From the NCBI RefSeq assembly GCF_003945545.1, contig NZ_CP029617.1, positions 7,901,001 to 7,965,000 on the forward strand: a stretch of DNA of 64,000 nt, given 5' to 3'. This DNA comes from Streptomyces sp. WAC 01529. GTDB taxonomy: Bacteria > Actinomycetota > Actinomycetes > Streptomycetales > Streptomycetaceae. The notes beneath the pieces were generated by a model, which was not told where the DNA came from, ran no database searches, and was given only the letters and a program-made list of their open reading frames with translations. Shown piece by piece: positions 49,297 to 57,308 of the stretch (positions are counted from its first letter, which is position 1; each line of letters opens with the position of its first letter). The translations under genes and the position numbers were made by a program.

Positions 49297-50496
49297 GTGC
49301 ACCTCGAATACACGCCTGAGCAGCAGCAGTTGCGCACCGAGCTGCGTGCCTACTTCGCCGAGCTGGTGCCGGACAACGTGCACGCGCGGTACGCCGAGCC
49401 CGCCGCCCAGAAGCGGTTCTACCGGGAGACCATCCGCCGTCTGGGCGCGGACGGCTGGCTCGGCGTCGGCTGGCCCGAGGAGTACGGCGGGCGCGGGCTC
49501 ACGCCCATGGAGCAGTTCATCTTCTTCGACGAGGCCGCGCAGGCAGGCGTCCCGCTGCCGCTCATGGCCCTCAACACCGTCGGCCCAACGATCATGCAGT
49601 TCGGCACGGACGAGCAGAAGAGCTACTTCCTGCCGAGGATCCTCTCCGGAGAGCTCGACTTCGCCATCGGCTACAGCGAGCCCGACGCGGGCACCGACCT
49701 CGCCTCGCTCAGGACCAAGGCGGTCAGGGAGGGCGACGAGGCCACCGGCCACTACACGGTCAACGGACAGAAGATCTGGACGACCAACGGCGACACCGCC
49801 GACTGGGTCTGGCTCGCCGTCCGCACCGCCACCCCCGAGGAAGGCGTCCCGCCGCACAAGGGCATCACCATGCTCCTCGTCCCGACGAGCGACCCCGGCT
49901 ACTCCTGCACCCTCATCAACACCCTCGCCTCGCACGACACCACCGCCAGCCACTACGAGAACATCCGCGTCCCCGCCTCCCGCCGCGTGGGCGAGGAGAA
50001 CAAGGGCTGGCGGCTGATCACCAACCAGCTCAACCACGAACGCGTCACCCTCGCCGCCCACTGCACCATGGCCATCCGCGCCCTGCACGACGTGCAGCGC
50101 TGGGCCATGGAGACCAAACTCGCCGACGGCCGCCGCGTCATCGACCTCGCCTGGGTCCGTCGGCAGCTCGCGAGGACCCACACCAGGCTCGACGCGATGA
50201 AGCTCCTCAACTGGCAGATGGTCAACGCCGTCCACGAAGGCACCCTCACCCCGCAGGACGCGTCCGCCGTCAAGGTCTACGGCTCGGAGGCGCGCCGCGA
50301 CGCGTACGCCTGGCTCATGGAGGTCGTCGGCGCCCCGGGCGCCCTGAAGGAGGGCTCGGCGGGCGCGGTCCTCCACGGCGAACTGGAGCGCGGCTACCGT
50401 TCGGCGGTGATCTTCACGTTCGGCGGCGGGAACAACGAGATCCAGCGCGAGATCATCTCGTGGATCGGCTTGGGAATGCCGCGGGTGCGCCGCTAG
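49297..50496 (+). CDS. Acyl-CoA dehydrogenase
   Basis: 399 residues from GTG 49297, preceded by GGAGG. Family blocks are present: LGVGWPEEYGGRGLTPMEQF, IGYSEPDAGTDLASLRTKAV, GQKIWTTNGDTADW, LINTLASHDTTASHYENIRV, and the end FTFGGGNNEIQREIISWIGL. It is the FadE type with a long N-terminal helical domain, uses FAD and makes 2-enoyl-CoA. The catalytic base cannot be fixed with certainty from sequence alone. A KstR-like box in the promoter hints at a steroid or branched acyl-CoA substrate, but no other sterol genes are visible. Confidence 0.93.
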   Translation: MHLEYTPEQQQLRTELRAYFAELVPDNVHARYAEPAAQKRFYRETIRRLGADGWLGVGWPEEYGGRGLTPMEQFIFFDEAAQAGVPLPLMALNTVGPTIMQFGTDEQKSYFLPRILSGELDFAIGYSEPDAGTDLASLRTKAVREGDEATGHYTVNGQKIWTTNGDTADWVWLAVRTATPEEGVPPHKGITMLLVPTSDPGYSCTLINTLASHDTTASHYENIRVPASRRVGEENKGWRLITNQLNHERVTLAAHCTMAIRALHDVQRWAMETKLADGRRVIDLAWVRRQLARTHTRLDAMKLLNWQMVNAVHEGTLTPQDASAVKVYGSEARRDAYAWLMEVVGAPGALKEGSAGAVLHGELERGYRSAVIFTFGGGNNEIQREIISWIGLGMPRVRR

Positions 50497-50568
50497 CGCC
50501 TGACTCCTCGTAACCCCGGCGCGTCCCGGAGACTTCGGCTCCTGATCAAGCCGCTAACCTTCGTACGC

Positions 50569-51303
50569 ATGACCGATTATCAAGCGCGCGACCGGCTCGT
50601 GGGTGAACTCGCGAGACCGGCGCCCCGCCGTCTCTTGCGGTTCGCCGCAGGCGGCACCGCGTTCTTACTCTTCGCCGACCTCGCCACACGCGCCTACAAC
50701 CGGTACGACTCCATCCCGGCCATCCGCACGTTGGTGAACGTGGACGTCGAGGCCAACCTGGCCACCTGGTGGAACAGCACGCTGCTGCTGGCCGTGGCGG
50801 GCATGGCGCTGACCGCCGCGCTGCTCAGCGGAGCAGACGTGCGCCCCGGGCGCCTGTCCTGGCTGGGTCTCGCCGCCGCTACCGCACTGCTCAGCATCGA
50901 TGAAACGGTCTCGCTGCACGAACGCCTCGGTGAGGTCGGCCGGGCGTGGAAGGAGTGGGCCGGGGGCACGCTGCCCACGCACGCCTGGGTGTTGCCGGGC
51001 GCGGCGCTCGCGGCGGCGGGCACCGTGTGCGCCGTGCTGTGGGCGCGGAAGCTTCCCCGCGACCTGCGGCACGGGCTTCTTGCCGCACTGGCGGTGTATC
51101 TGGGCGGGGCGTTGCTGACCGAGGCGTTCAATGGCTGGGCGCGCGAGAACGGCCACAGCACCGTGCTCATGCTGGGCACGATCGTGGAGGAGGGCTTGGA
51201 GATGAGCGGCTGCCTCGTGGCCCTCGCCGCCCTCAGCCGGTACGTGATGCTGGAGCGCGACCCGGCCTCCGGCCACGCGGTCGTCCGCCTGCGGGACGGC
51301 TAG
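50569..51303 (+). CDS. Multi-spanning membrane protein of unknown function containing a TTA codon
   Basis: 244 residues from ATG 50569. About six hydrophobic helices are seen, for example FAAGGTAFLLFADLATRAYN, TLLLAVAGMALTAALLSG and AWVLPGAALAAAGTVCAVLW. A polar buried motif LLSIDETVSLHERLGE follows the third helix, and TEAFNGWARENGHS with IVEEGLEMSG lies near the C-terminus; these acidic and His residues may bind a metal or ligand. Codon 33 is TTA (50665-50667), which in Streptomyces needs the bldA tRNA. The family is not one I can name. A PadR gene converges on it. Confidence 0.75.
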   Translation: MTDYQARDRLVGELARPAPRRLLRFAAGGTAFLLFADLATRAYNRYDSIPAIRTLVNVDVEANLATWWNSTLLLAVAGMALTAALLSGADVRPGRLSWLGLAAATALLSIDETVSLHERLGEVGRAWKEWAGGTLPTHAWVLPGAALAAAGTVCAVLWARKLPRDLRHGLLAALAVYLGGALLTEAFNGWARENGHSTVLMLGTIVEEGLEMSGCLVALAALSRYVMLERDPASGHAVVRLRDG

Positions 51304-51612
51304 GCCCTGGTCCGCCGGAGCCTGTGGCGCGGCGGCGGCCCCCTTGGAGCTGATGCGGTAGAAGCGGCGCCGCGGGCGGCCCTCACCTTCGGCGATCTCG
51401 TCCCGCTCCCAGTACCGCTCGACCCAGCCCGCTTGCCGCAGACGCTCGAGAATCGGGAAGAGTGTGCCGTTCGGGAGGCTGGTGCGCTTCGACAGTTCCA
51501 GTCCGTACAGTCCCTCGGCGAGTGCGACGGTGCGGTGTTCGCGGGCGTCGCCGTGGCCGAGGAGGGCGCGCAGCACGGTTTGCGTGTGCGGCGTCATCTT
51601 CACATCCGGCAT
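51300..51612 (-). CDS. PadR-family transcriptional regulator, reading frame lacks its expected stop
   Basis: The start ATG 51612 and the first 90 residues are a normal PadR winged helix: TQTVLRALLGHG, GLELSKRTSLPNGTLFPILE then RLRQAGWVERYWERD, and RRRFYRISSKGAA. In frame, no stop occurs until 50665, giving 315 residues, most of it antisense to the membrane gene. A stop lies at 51302-51300 in the next frame, so a one-base change in a C5 run (51339-51343) would give a usual 103-residue PadR. I give that likely end. A -10 TAGATT sits six bases upstream of ATG. Confidence 0.75.
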
Positions 51613-51621
51613 GGACGCAAT

Positions 51622-51657
51622 CTACTTAGGTCGAATGAGGCTTGACTACCTAGGTAG
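51622..51657. promoter_or_regulatory. PadR operator region: two CTAC-TAGGT palindromes
   Basis: CTACCTAGGTAG at 51646-51657 is a perfect 12-base palindrome overlapping a -35 TTGACT (51642-51647) for mpaB. CTACTTAGGTCG at 51622-51633 is a second, weaker copy 24 bases away and overlaps the padR -10 (TAGATT on the minus strand, 51624-51619). Confidence 0.65.
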
Positions 51658-51716
51658 TTGGCCACACTCGGGACCAACGAGCCACAAGACGTCACCCGTC
51701 AGGAGATGGTCACCCC

Positions 51717-51743
51717 ATGACTCAAGAGGTGGTCGCCCCATGA
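51717..51743 (+). CDS. Eight-codon leader ORF coupled to the MpaB-type gene
   Basis: ATG ACT CAA GAG GTG GTC GCC CCA TGA encodes MTQEVVAP. AGGAG lies at 51701-51705. Its TGA overlaps the ATG of the next gene (ATGA at 51740-51743), a classic coupling junction. The surrounding DNA is a near duplication (GGTCACCCCATGAC and GGTCGCCCCATGAC), so the mini-ORF may have arisen by copying the start region. Confidence 0.4.
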   Translation: MTQEVVAP

Positions 51744-52684
51744 CCGAGCCCATACCCCCGGCCGAGCCCGACCCCGGCCTCTTCGGCCCGGCGTCGGTGA
51801 CCTGGCAGCTCCACTCCGACCCGATGATGTGGATCGCCGGGATCCGCGCCCTCTACCTCCAGGCCCTGCACCCCCGCGCGGTCCGCGGCGTCATGCAGAA
51901 CAGCGACTTCCGCAACGACGCCTGGGGCCGCCTGATGCGCACCGCCCGCTTCGTCGGCACCACCACCTACGGCACCACCGAGGCCGCCGAGAAGGCGGGC
52001 GCCCGCGTACGCAAGATCCATACGATGCTCACGGCCACCGACCCGGACACGGGTGAGCGGTACCGCGTCGACGAGCCCGAGCTGCTGCTCTGGGTGCACT
52101 GCGCGGAGATCGACTCCTACCTCCACGTAGTCCGCCGCTCGGGGATCCGGATGCCGGACGCGCTCGCCGCCCGGTACGTGGACGAGCACCGGCAGAGCGC
52201 CCGGCTGGTCGGCCTCGACCCCGCTGACGTACCCGGCTCGACGGCGGAACTCGCCGCGTACTTCGCCGAGGTGCGCCCCGCGCTGGCCGCCGGGCCCGAC
52301 GCCCGCGCCGTCGACGACTTCCTGCGCAGCCCGCCGACGCACCCCCTGCTCGCCCCGGCGCGCGCCCTGCTGTGGCGGCGCGTGGCCTCCCTGGCGTACG
52401 CCTCCCTGCCGTCGTACGCCCACGAGCTGTACGGCAGAGCCGCCCCACCGCCCTCCACCGTGACCCGGCGCCTGACCCTCACCGGCACCGCCCTGCGCGC
52501 CGTCCCCGCGCGTGTGCGCTGGCAACTTCCGCCCAAGCACATCCTGCGCGCCATGGCCCGCCTGGGTCCCGGCAGCCGCCCGGCCCCGTACAAACTCGAC
52601 AGGGGGGACGCCATACTGGACGGGCCGGGGAGGGCGCAGCGAGGCAACGGGGGCGACAGCGGGAGATGGCGGACACCAGGCTGA
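51740..52684 (+). CDS. MpaB-type (DUF2236) oxygenase family protein
   Basis: 314 residues from ATG 51740. The family core is PGLFGPASVTWQLHSDPMMW, AGIRALYLQALHPRAVRGVM, RLMRTARFVGTTTYGTTEAA and LLLWVHCAEIDSYLHVVR; the conserved His residues (LHPRA and WVHC) are likely haem or iron ligands as in latex-clearing and MpaB enzymes. It is soluble. It should oxidise an unknown hydrophobic substrate. The promoter has a PadR palindrome, and the 3' end overlaps the kinase gene by 19 bases. Confidence 0.88.
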   Translation: MTEPIPPAEPDPGLFGPASVTWQLHSDPMMWIAGIRALYLQALHPRAVRGVMQNSDFRNDAWGRLMRTARFVGTTTYGTTEAAEKAGARVRKIHTMLTATDPDTGERYRVDEPELLLWVHCAEIDSYLHVVRRSGIRMPDALAARYVDEHRQSARLVGLDPADVPGSTAELAAYFAEVRPALAAGPDARAVDDFLRSPPTHPLLAPARALLWRRVASLAYASLPSYAHELYGRAAPPPSTVTRRLTLTGTALRAVPARVRWQLPPKHILRAMARLGPGSRPAPYKLDRGDAILDGPGRAQRGNGGDSGRWRTPG

Positions 52685-54903
52685 TCCAGGGCCGCTACCG
52701 GCTCCTGGATCTGATCGGGCGCGGCGGGATGGGCGAGGTGTGGCGGGCGCGCGACGAGTCGCTCGGACGCCAGGTCGCCGTCAAATGCCTCAAACCGATG
52801 GGGCCCCAGCACGACCAGTCCTTCACGCGCGTGCTGCGCGAGCGCTTCCGGCGCGAGGCGCGCGTCGCGGCCGCCCTCCAGCACCGCGGCATCACCGTCG
52901 TCCACGACTTCGGCGAGCACGACGGCGTGCTGTATCTGGTGATGGAACTGCTCGAGGGCCGCAACCTCAGCCAGCTCCTGGAGGACAACGAACAGCAGCC
53001 GCTGCCCGTCGCCGACGTCGTGGAGATCGCCGACCAGGTCGCCGCCGCCCTCGCCTACACCCACGAGCAGGGCATCGTGCACCGGGACCTGAAGCCCGCG
53101 AACATCATGCTGCTCTCGGACGGCACCGTGAAGATATGCGACTTCGGCATCGCCAGGCTCGGCGCCGACATCGGCTTCACCTCGCGCCTGACCGGCACCG
53201 GCATCGCCATGGGCACACCGCACTACATGTCGCCCGAGCAGATCAGCGGCGAACCCGTCGACCAGCGCAGCGACCTGTACTCCTTCGGGTGCGTGCTCTA
53301 CGAGATCGCCACCGGCGCCCCGCCCTTCGACCTGGAGGACGCCTGGGCCGTCCTCGTCGGGCACCGCGACACCGTGCCCGCCCCGCCGCGCCGCCACCGC
53401 GGCGAACTGCCCGCCTACTTCGAGCACATCGTCCTCGACCTGCTCGCCAAGGACCCCGGCGACCGGCCCCCGGACGCGCGCGACCTGCGCCGCCGCATCT
53501 CCGCGGGCCGCGCCACACCCTCGTACGTCCCGACCGTCATCACGCCCCCGGTACGCCGACCCGGGCAGCCGCCCTCCGGTGAGCCGCGCCTGCCCTCCTG
53601 GACCCGTGGCATGACCACCGGACACAAGGCGAGCGGCGCCTCCGTGCTGCGCACCACCCCGCCCGACGCGGCGGCCGGACTGACCGGCGAGTGGGTCCCG
53701 CGCGCCGACACGCGCCGGACCCCGGCGCCCCACCGGCCCGAACGGCCCACCCCGTCACCGGAGCTGGTCGCCACCCTCGCGGGCCGCCACAACGCGGGGC
53801 TGAGCCTCGGCAGGCTCGGGCGCTGGGCGGAGGCGGGCGAGGTGCACCGCGCGGTCGCCGCCGAACGGGAGCACGCGCTGGGGCCCGACCACCCCGACAC
53901 GCTCGCCAGCCGGTACGAGGTCGGCTTCACGCTCAGCCGCACCGGCCGCGCCGCCGACGCCCTGCGCGAGTACGACAGGGTCGCCCGCGGCCGGGAGCGC
54001 TCCCTCGGCCCCGAGCATCCGGACACGCTCGCGGCGCGCCAGGAAATGGCGTACGTACTGGGGCAGTTGGGGCAGCACTTCGAGGCGCACCAGATGTACA
54101 CCTCGGTGCTCGCCGCCCGGGAACGGACGGCGGGCCCCGACCATCCGGACACCCTGCGCTGCCGCCACAACCTCGCGTACAACCTCAGCCGCCTCGGCCG
54201 TCTGGAGGACTCCTACCGGCTGGCGCAGGAGGTGGCGGCGGCCCGTGCGCGCGTCCTCGGCGCGACCCACCCCGACACACTGGTCACCCGCTACGAAGTC
54301 GCGTACGCGCTCGGCCAGTTGGGGCGCTGGCCGGAGGCGCTGCAGACCTACCGCGAGGTCGCCGACGCGCGGGCGCGGGCGCTCGGCGCGGACCACCCCG
54401 ACACGCTCGCCGCCCGCTACGAGGTCGGCATCAGCCTCGGCAGGCTCGGCCGCAGCGCCGAGGCCCTGGAGCTCTACCGCGACCTCGTCGACGACCGTAC
54501 GCGCGTGAGCGGCCCCGCCGACCCCGAGACGCTGCGGGCGCGGCACGGGCTCGGTGTGAACCTCGGCCGGCAGGGGCGCTGGGAGGAGGCGCTCGCGGAG
54601 GCCCGGGACGTATGCGCCATCCGCGAGCGGGTGCTCGGCCCCGACCACCCCGACACGCTGGTGAGCCGCCGCGAGGTCGCGGTGGGCCTCGGCTGGCTGG
54701 GCCGCTGGCCCGACGCGCTCACCGAGTACCGCAGGGTGGCCGCGGCCCGCGAACAGGTCTTCGGCCCCGACCACCCCGACACGCTCGCCAGCCGCAACGA
54801 CGAGGCGCACTGCCTGGAACAACTGGGCCGCGGCACGGAGGCGGTGGAGCTCTACCGCAGGGTGGCGTCACTGCGACAGCAGCGGGCGTCCGGGACGCTG
54901 TGA
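52666..54903 (+). CDS. Ser/Thr protein kinase with C-terminal tetratricopeptide repeats
   Basis: 745 residues from ATG 52666. The kinase domain covers about 10-278: glycine loop IGRGGMGEVW, K40 in VAVKCL, catalytic HRDLKPAN (D141), DFG 159-161, and MGTPHYMSPEQ. A Pro/Arg-rich linker covers about 280-364. The rest is nine 42-residue kinesin-light-chain-type TPR units, each bearing HPDTLxxRyEvaxxLxxLGR or close to it. No transmembrane helix, unlike PknB types, so it is cytosolic. The TPR array probably recruits substrates. It overlaps mpaB by 19 bases and is likely co-transcribed. Confidence 0.94.
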   Translation: MADTRLIQGRYRLLDLIGRGGMGEVWRARDESLGRQVAVKCLKPMGPQHDQSFTRVLRERFRREARVAAALQHRGITVVHDFGEHDGVLYLVMELLEGRNLSQLLEDNEQQPLPVADVVEIADQVAAALAYTHEQGIVHRDLKPANIMLLSDGTVKICDFGIARLGADIGFTSRLTGTGIAMGTPHYMSPEQISGEPVDQRSDLYSFGCVLYEIATGAPPFDLEDAWAVLVGHRDTVPAPPRRHRGELPAYFEHIVLDLLAKDPGDRPPDARDLRRRISAGRATPSYVPTVITPPVRRPGQPPSGEPRLPSWTRGMTTGHKASGASVLRTTPPDAAAGLTGEWVPRADTRRTPAPHRPERPTPSPELVATLAGRHNAGLSLGRLGRWAEAGEVHRAVAAEREHALGPDHPDTLASRYEVGFTLSRTGRAADALREYDRVARGRERSLGPEHPDTLAARQEMAYVLGQLGQHFEAHQMYTSVLAARERTAGPDHPDTLRCRHNLAYNLSRLGRLEDSYRLAQEVAAARARVLGATHPDTLVTRYEVAYALGQLGRWPEALQTYREVADARARALGADHPDTLAARYEVGISLGRLGRSAEALELYRDLVDDRTRVSGPADPETLRARHGLGVNLGRQGRWEEALAEARDVCAIRERVLGPDHPDTLVSRREVAVGLGWLGRWPDALTEYRRVAAAREQVFGPDHPDTLASRNDEAHCLEQLGRGTEAVELYRRVASLRQQRASGTL

Positions 54904-54961
54904 ACACCACGGCGCGCCGGGCCTTCCGTCGGGCGGCCTGGAGAGCGGCGCCCCTTGAGGG

Positions 54962-55000
54962 TTCGGCGGCCCACCCGTCTAGGCCTTCGGCGGCCCACCC
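54962..55000 (+). repeat. 16-bp direct repeat between kinase and oxidoreductase genes
   Basis: TTCGGCGGCCCACCCG occurs at 54962-54977 and 54985-55000, 23 bases apart. It lies in the non-coding gap; no function evident. Confidence 0.7.
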
Positions 55001-55045
55001 GCGCTCCAGCGCCCCCGCCCCCGAGCCGCCGTGCTAGGAAGAGGC

Positions 55046-56599
55046 ATGTCCGATCGTGATGCGTACGACGCCGTCATCGTCGGCGGTGGCCATAACGGTC
55101 TTGTCGCCGCCGCCTATCTCGCCCGCGCCGGGCGCTCCGTGCTGCTCCTCGAACGGCTGGCCGGGACCGGGGGCGCCGCCGTGTCCGATCGGCCCTTCCC
55201 TGGGGTCGACGCGCGGCTGTCCCGCTACTCGTATCTCGTCAGCCTCCTGCCGAAGAAGATCGTCCGGGACCTCGACCTGGACTTCAGGGTGCGCACACGC
55301 ACCACCTCCTCCTACACCCCGGCCGACCGCGCAGGACGCCCCACCGGCCTGCTCGTCGGCGGCGGCGCGGGCCGCACCCGGCGCGCCTTCGCACGGCTCA
55401 CCGGAGGCGAACGGGAGTACGAGGCCTGGCGGAGCTTCTACGCCATGACCGGCCAGGTCGCCCGCCGCGTCTTCCCCACACTCACCGAACCCCTGCCGAG
55501 CCGCGCGGAACTTTGCGCCCGCGTCGACGACGCCACCGCCTGGCGCACCCTCTTCGAAGAGCCCATCGGCACGGCGATCGAGGACCGCTTCGCCGACGAC
55601 CTCGTGCGCGGGGTCGTCCTCACCGACGCCCTCATCGGCACCTTCGCCGACGCCCACGACCTGGACCTGCGACAGAACCGCTGCTTCCTCTACCACGTCA
55701 TCGGCGGCGGCACCGGCGACTGGAACGTGCCCGTCGGCGGCATGGGCGCCCTCACCGGAGCCCTCGCCGACTCCGCGCGCATCGCGGGCGCGCGGCTGCG
55801 CACGGGATGCGAGGCGACACGGATCGAAAGCGACGGGGAGCGCGGCGAAGTCACCTACCGGGAGGGCGACCGCGGCGAGCGGACCGTCGCCGCCCGGCAC
55901 ATCCTCGTCAACGCCTCCCCGCAGGCCCTCGCCGAACTCCTCGGCGACGAGCCGCCCCCGCCCGCCGAAGGCGCCCAGCTCAAGGTCAACATGCTGCTCA
56001 AGCGGCTGCCGCGGCTGCGCGACACGTCCGTCGACCCGCGCGAGGCCTTCGCCGGGACCTTCCACATCGCCGAGGGATACGAGGAGTTGGCGACGGCGTA
56101 CGCCCAGGCCGCCTCCGGCACCCCGCCCACCGCGCCGCCCTCCGAGATCTACTGCCACTCGCTCACCGACCCCACGATCCTCGCCCCCGACCTCGCCGAG
56201 CGCGGCTACCAGACCCTCACCCTCTTCGGACTGCACACGCCCGCCCGCCTCTTCGCCAAGGACAACGACGCGGTACGCGCCGACCTCCTGAAGGCGACCC
56301 TCGCCCAGCTCGACGCGCACCTCGCCGAGCCGATCGCCGACTGCCTCGCGTCCGACGCCCAGGGCCGCCCCTGCGTCGAGGCGAAGACCCCGCTCGACCT
56401 GGAGCGCGATCTGCGGCTGCCCGGCGGCCACATCTTCCACCGTGATCTCGCCTTCCCCTACGCCGAGGACGGCGCCGGCCGCTGGGGCGTGGAGACCCGG
56501 CACGCGAACGTCCTGCTGTGCGGGGCGGGCGCCGTCCGCGGCGGCGGCGTCAGCGGCATCCCGGGCCACAACGCCGCCATGGCCGCGCTCGGCGCATAA
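55046..56599 (+). CDS. Phytoene-desaturase-like FAD/NAD(P) oxidoreductase
   Basis: 517 residues from ATG 55046, with AGGAAGAGG upstream. The dinucleotide loop is DAVIVGGGHNGLVAAAYLAR (with the GHN variant typical of the PYROXD2/COG1233 group) and LLERLAGTGGAAVSD follows. VPVGGMGALTGALADSARIA and VLLCGAGAVRGGGVSGIPGH then NAAMAAL close the FAD site. Related bacterial enzymes act on carotenoids or other polyenes, but members of this branch are of unknown substrate. No crt genes are adjacent. A TetR gene follows after 57 bases on the same strand. Confidence 0.9.
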   Translation: MSDRDAYDAVIVGGGHNGLVAAAYLARAGRSVLLLERLAGTGGAAVSDRPFPGVDARLSRYSYLVSLLPKKIVRDLDLDFRVRTRTTSSYTPADRAGRPTGLLVGGGAGRTRRAFARLTGGEREYEAWRSFYAMTGQVARRVFPTLTEPLPSRAELCARVDDATAWRTLFEEPIGTAIEDRFADDLVRGVVLTDALIGTFADAHDLDLRQNRCFLYHVIGGGTGDWNVPVGGMGALTGALADSARIAGARLRTGCEATRIESDGERGEVTYREGDRGERTVAARHILVNASPQALAELLGDEPPPPAEGAQLKVNMLLKRLPRLRDTSVDPREAFAGTFHIAEGYEELATAYAQAASGTPPTAPPSEIYCHSLTDPTILAPDLAERGYQTLTLFGLHTPARLFAKDNDAVRADLLKATLAQLDAHLAEPIADCLASDAQGRPCVEAKTPLDLERDLRLPGGHIFHRDLAFPYAEDGAGRWGVETRHANVLLCGAGAVRGGGVSGIPGHNAAMAALGA

Positions 56600-56607
56600 C
56601 GCCTGGT

Positions 56608-56619
56608 GTACGGTCGTAC
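56608..56619 (+). promoter_or_regulatory. Palindrome upstream of the TetR gene
   Basis: GTACG-GT-CGTAC is a perfect short dyad 38 bases before ATG 56657. It could be the TetR autoregulatory site. Confidence 0.35.
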
Positions 56620-56656
56620 GTCGATCACCGGCGCGAACGAGGAGAGGGGTGCCGCG

Positions 56657-57274
56657 ATGGCTTCCCGCCGAGGGGACGGCACCCCGACCTTCACCGAACA
56701 GGCCCGCCGAGGCCAGCTCATCGAATGCACGATCGACCTGATCGCCTCGAAGGGCTACCCGGCGACGTCTCTGGCGGCCATCGCCGAGCAGGCCGGTCTG
56801 TCGAAGGGCGCGGTCCTCTACCACTTCGCCTCCAAGGACAACCTGACCCAGGCCACTTTCTCGTACGTCATCGAACGGTTCACCGCGTACGTGAACGAGA
56901 AGGTGGCCGCCGAGCCGGACCCGCGCGCGGCGGTCGTCGCCTACGTCCGGGCGATGATCGACTACCAGCGGGACAACCGCCGCCATGTACGGGTGATCAC
57001 CGAAATGCTCCTCGACGACGCGGGCGGCACCCGGCTCAAGAACCCCGGCGGCCATGACACGGCAGGCCGTTGGAACGCCCTGGCGGATCTCCTCACCGCG
57101 GGCCAACAGGCCGGTCAGCTGCGCGAGTTCGACCCGGCCACGGTCGCCCTCGCGATCGGCGGGGCGATCGACGGCGTGATCGCCCACTGGCTCGCCCACC
57201 CGGAGCTGGACCTGGCCGCCGCGGCGGACGAACTGGTGACGTTCACGCTGCACGCCATCGAGAAGCGCGACTGA
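56657..57274 (+). CDS. TetR-family transcriptional regulator
   Basis: 205 residues from ATG 56657, with GGAGAGGGG upstream. The N-terminal HTH is RRGQLIECTIDLIASKGYPA, LAAIAEQAGLSKGAVLYHFA, then SKDNLTQATFSYV. The C-terminal 140 residues form the ligand domain. It is convergent with the FAD monooxygenase gene (34 bases between stops). Targets may include itself, the oxidoreductase upstream and the palindromes at 58.57-58.60 kb. Confidence 0.93.
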   Translation: MASRRGDGTPTFTEQARRGQLIECTIDLIASKGYPATSLAAIAEQAGLSKGAVLYHFASKDNLTQATFSYVIERFTAYVNEKVAAEPDPRAAVVAYVRAMIDYQRDNRRHVRVITEMLLDDAGGTRLKNPGGHDTAGRWNALADLLTAGQQAGQLREFDPATVALAIGGAIDGVIAHWLAHPELDLAAAADELVTFTLHAIEKRD

Positions 57275-57308
57275 GGCCTCCCGGCCCGGGATGGGGTACC
57301 GGTCGCGG

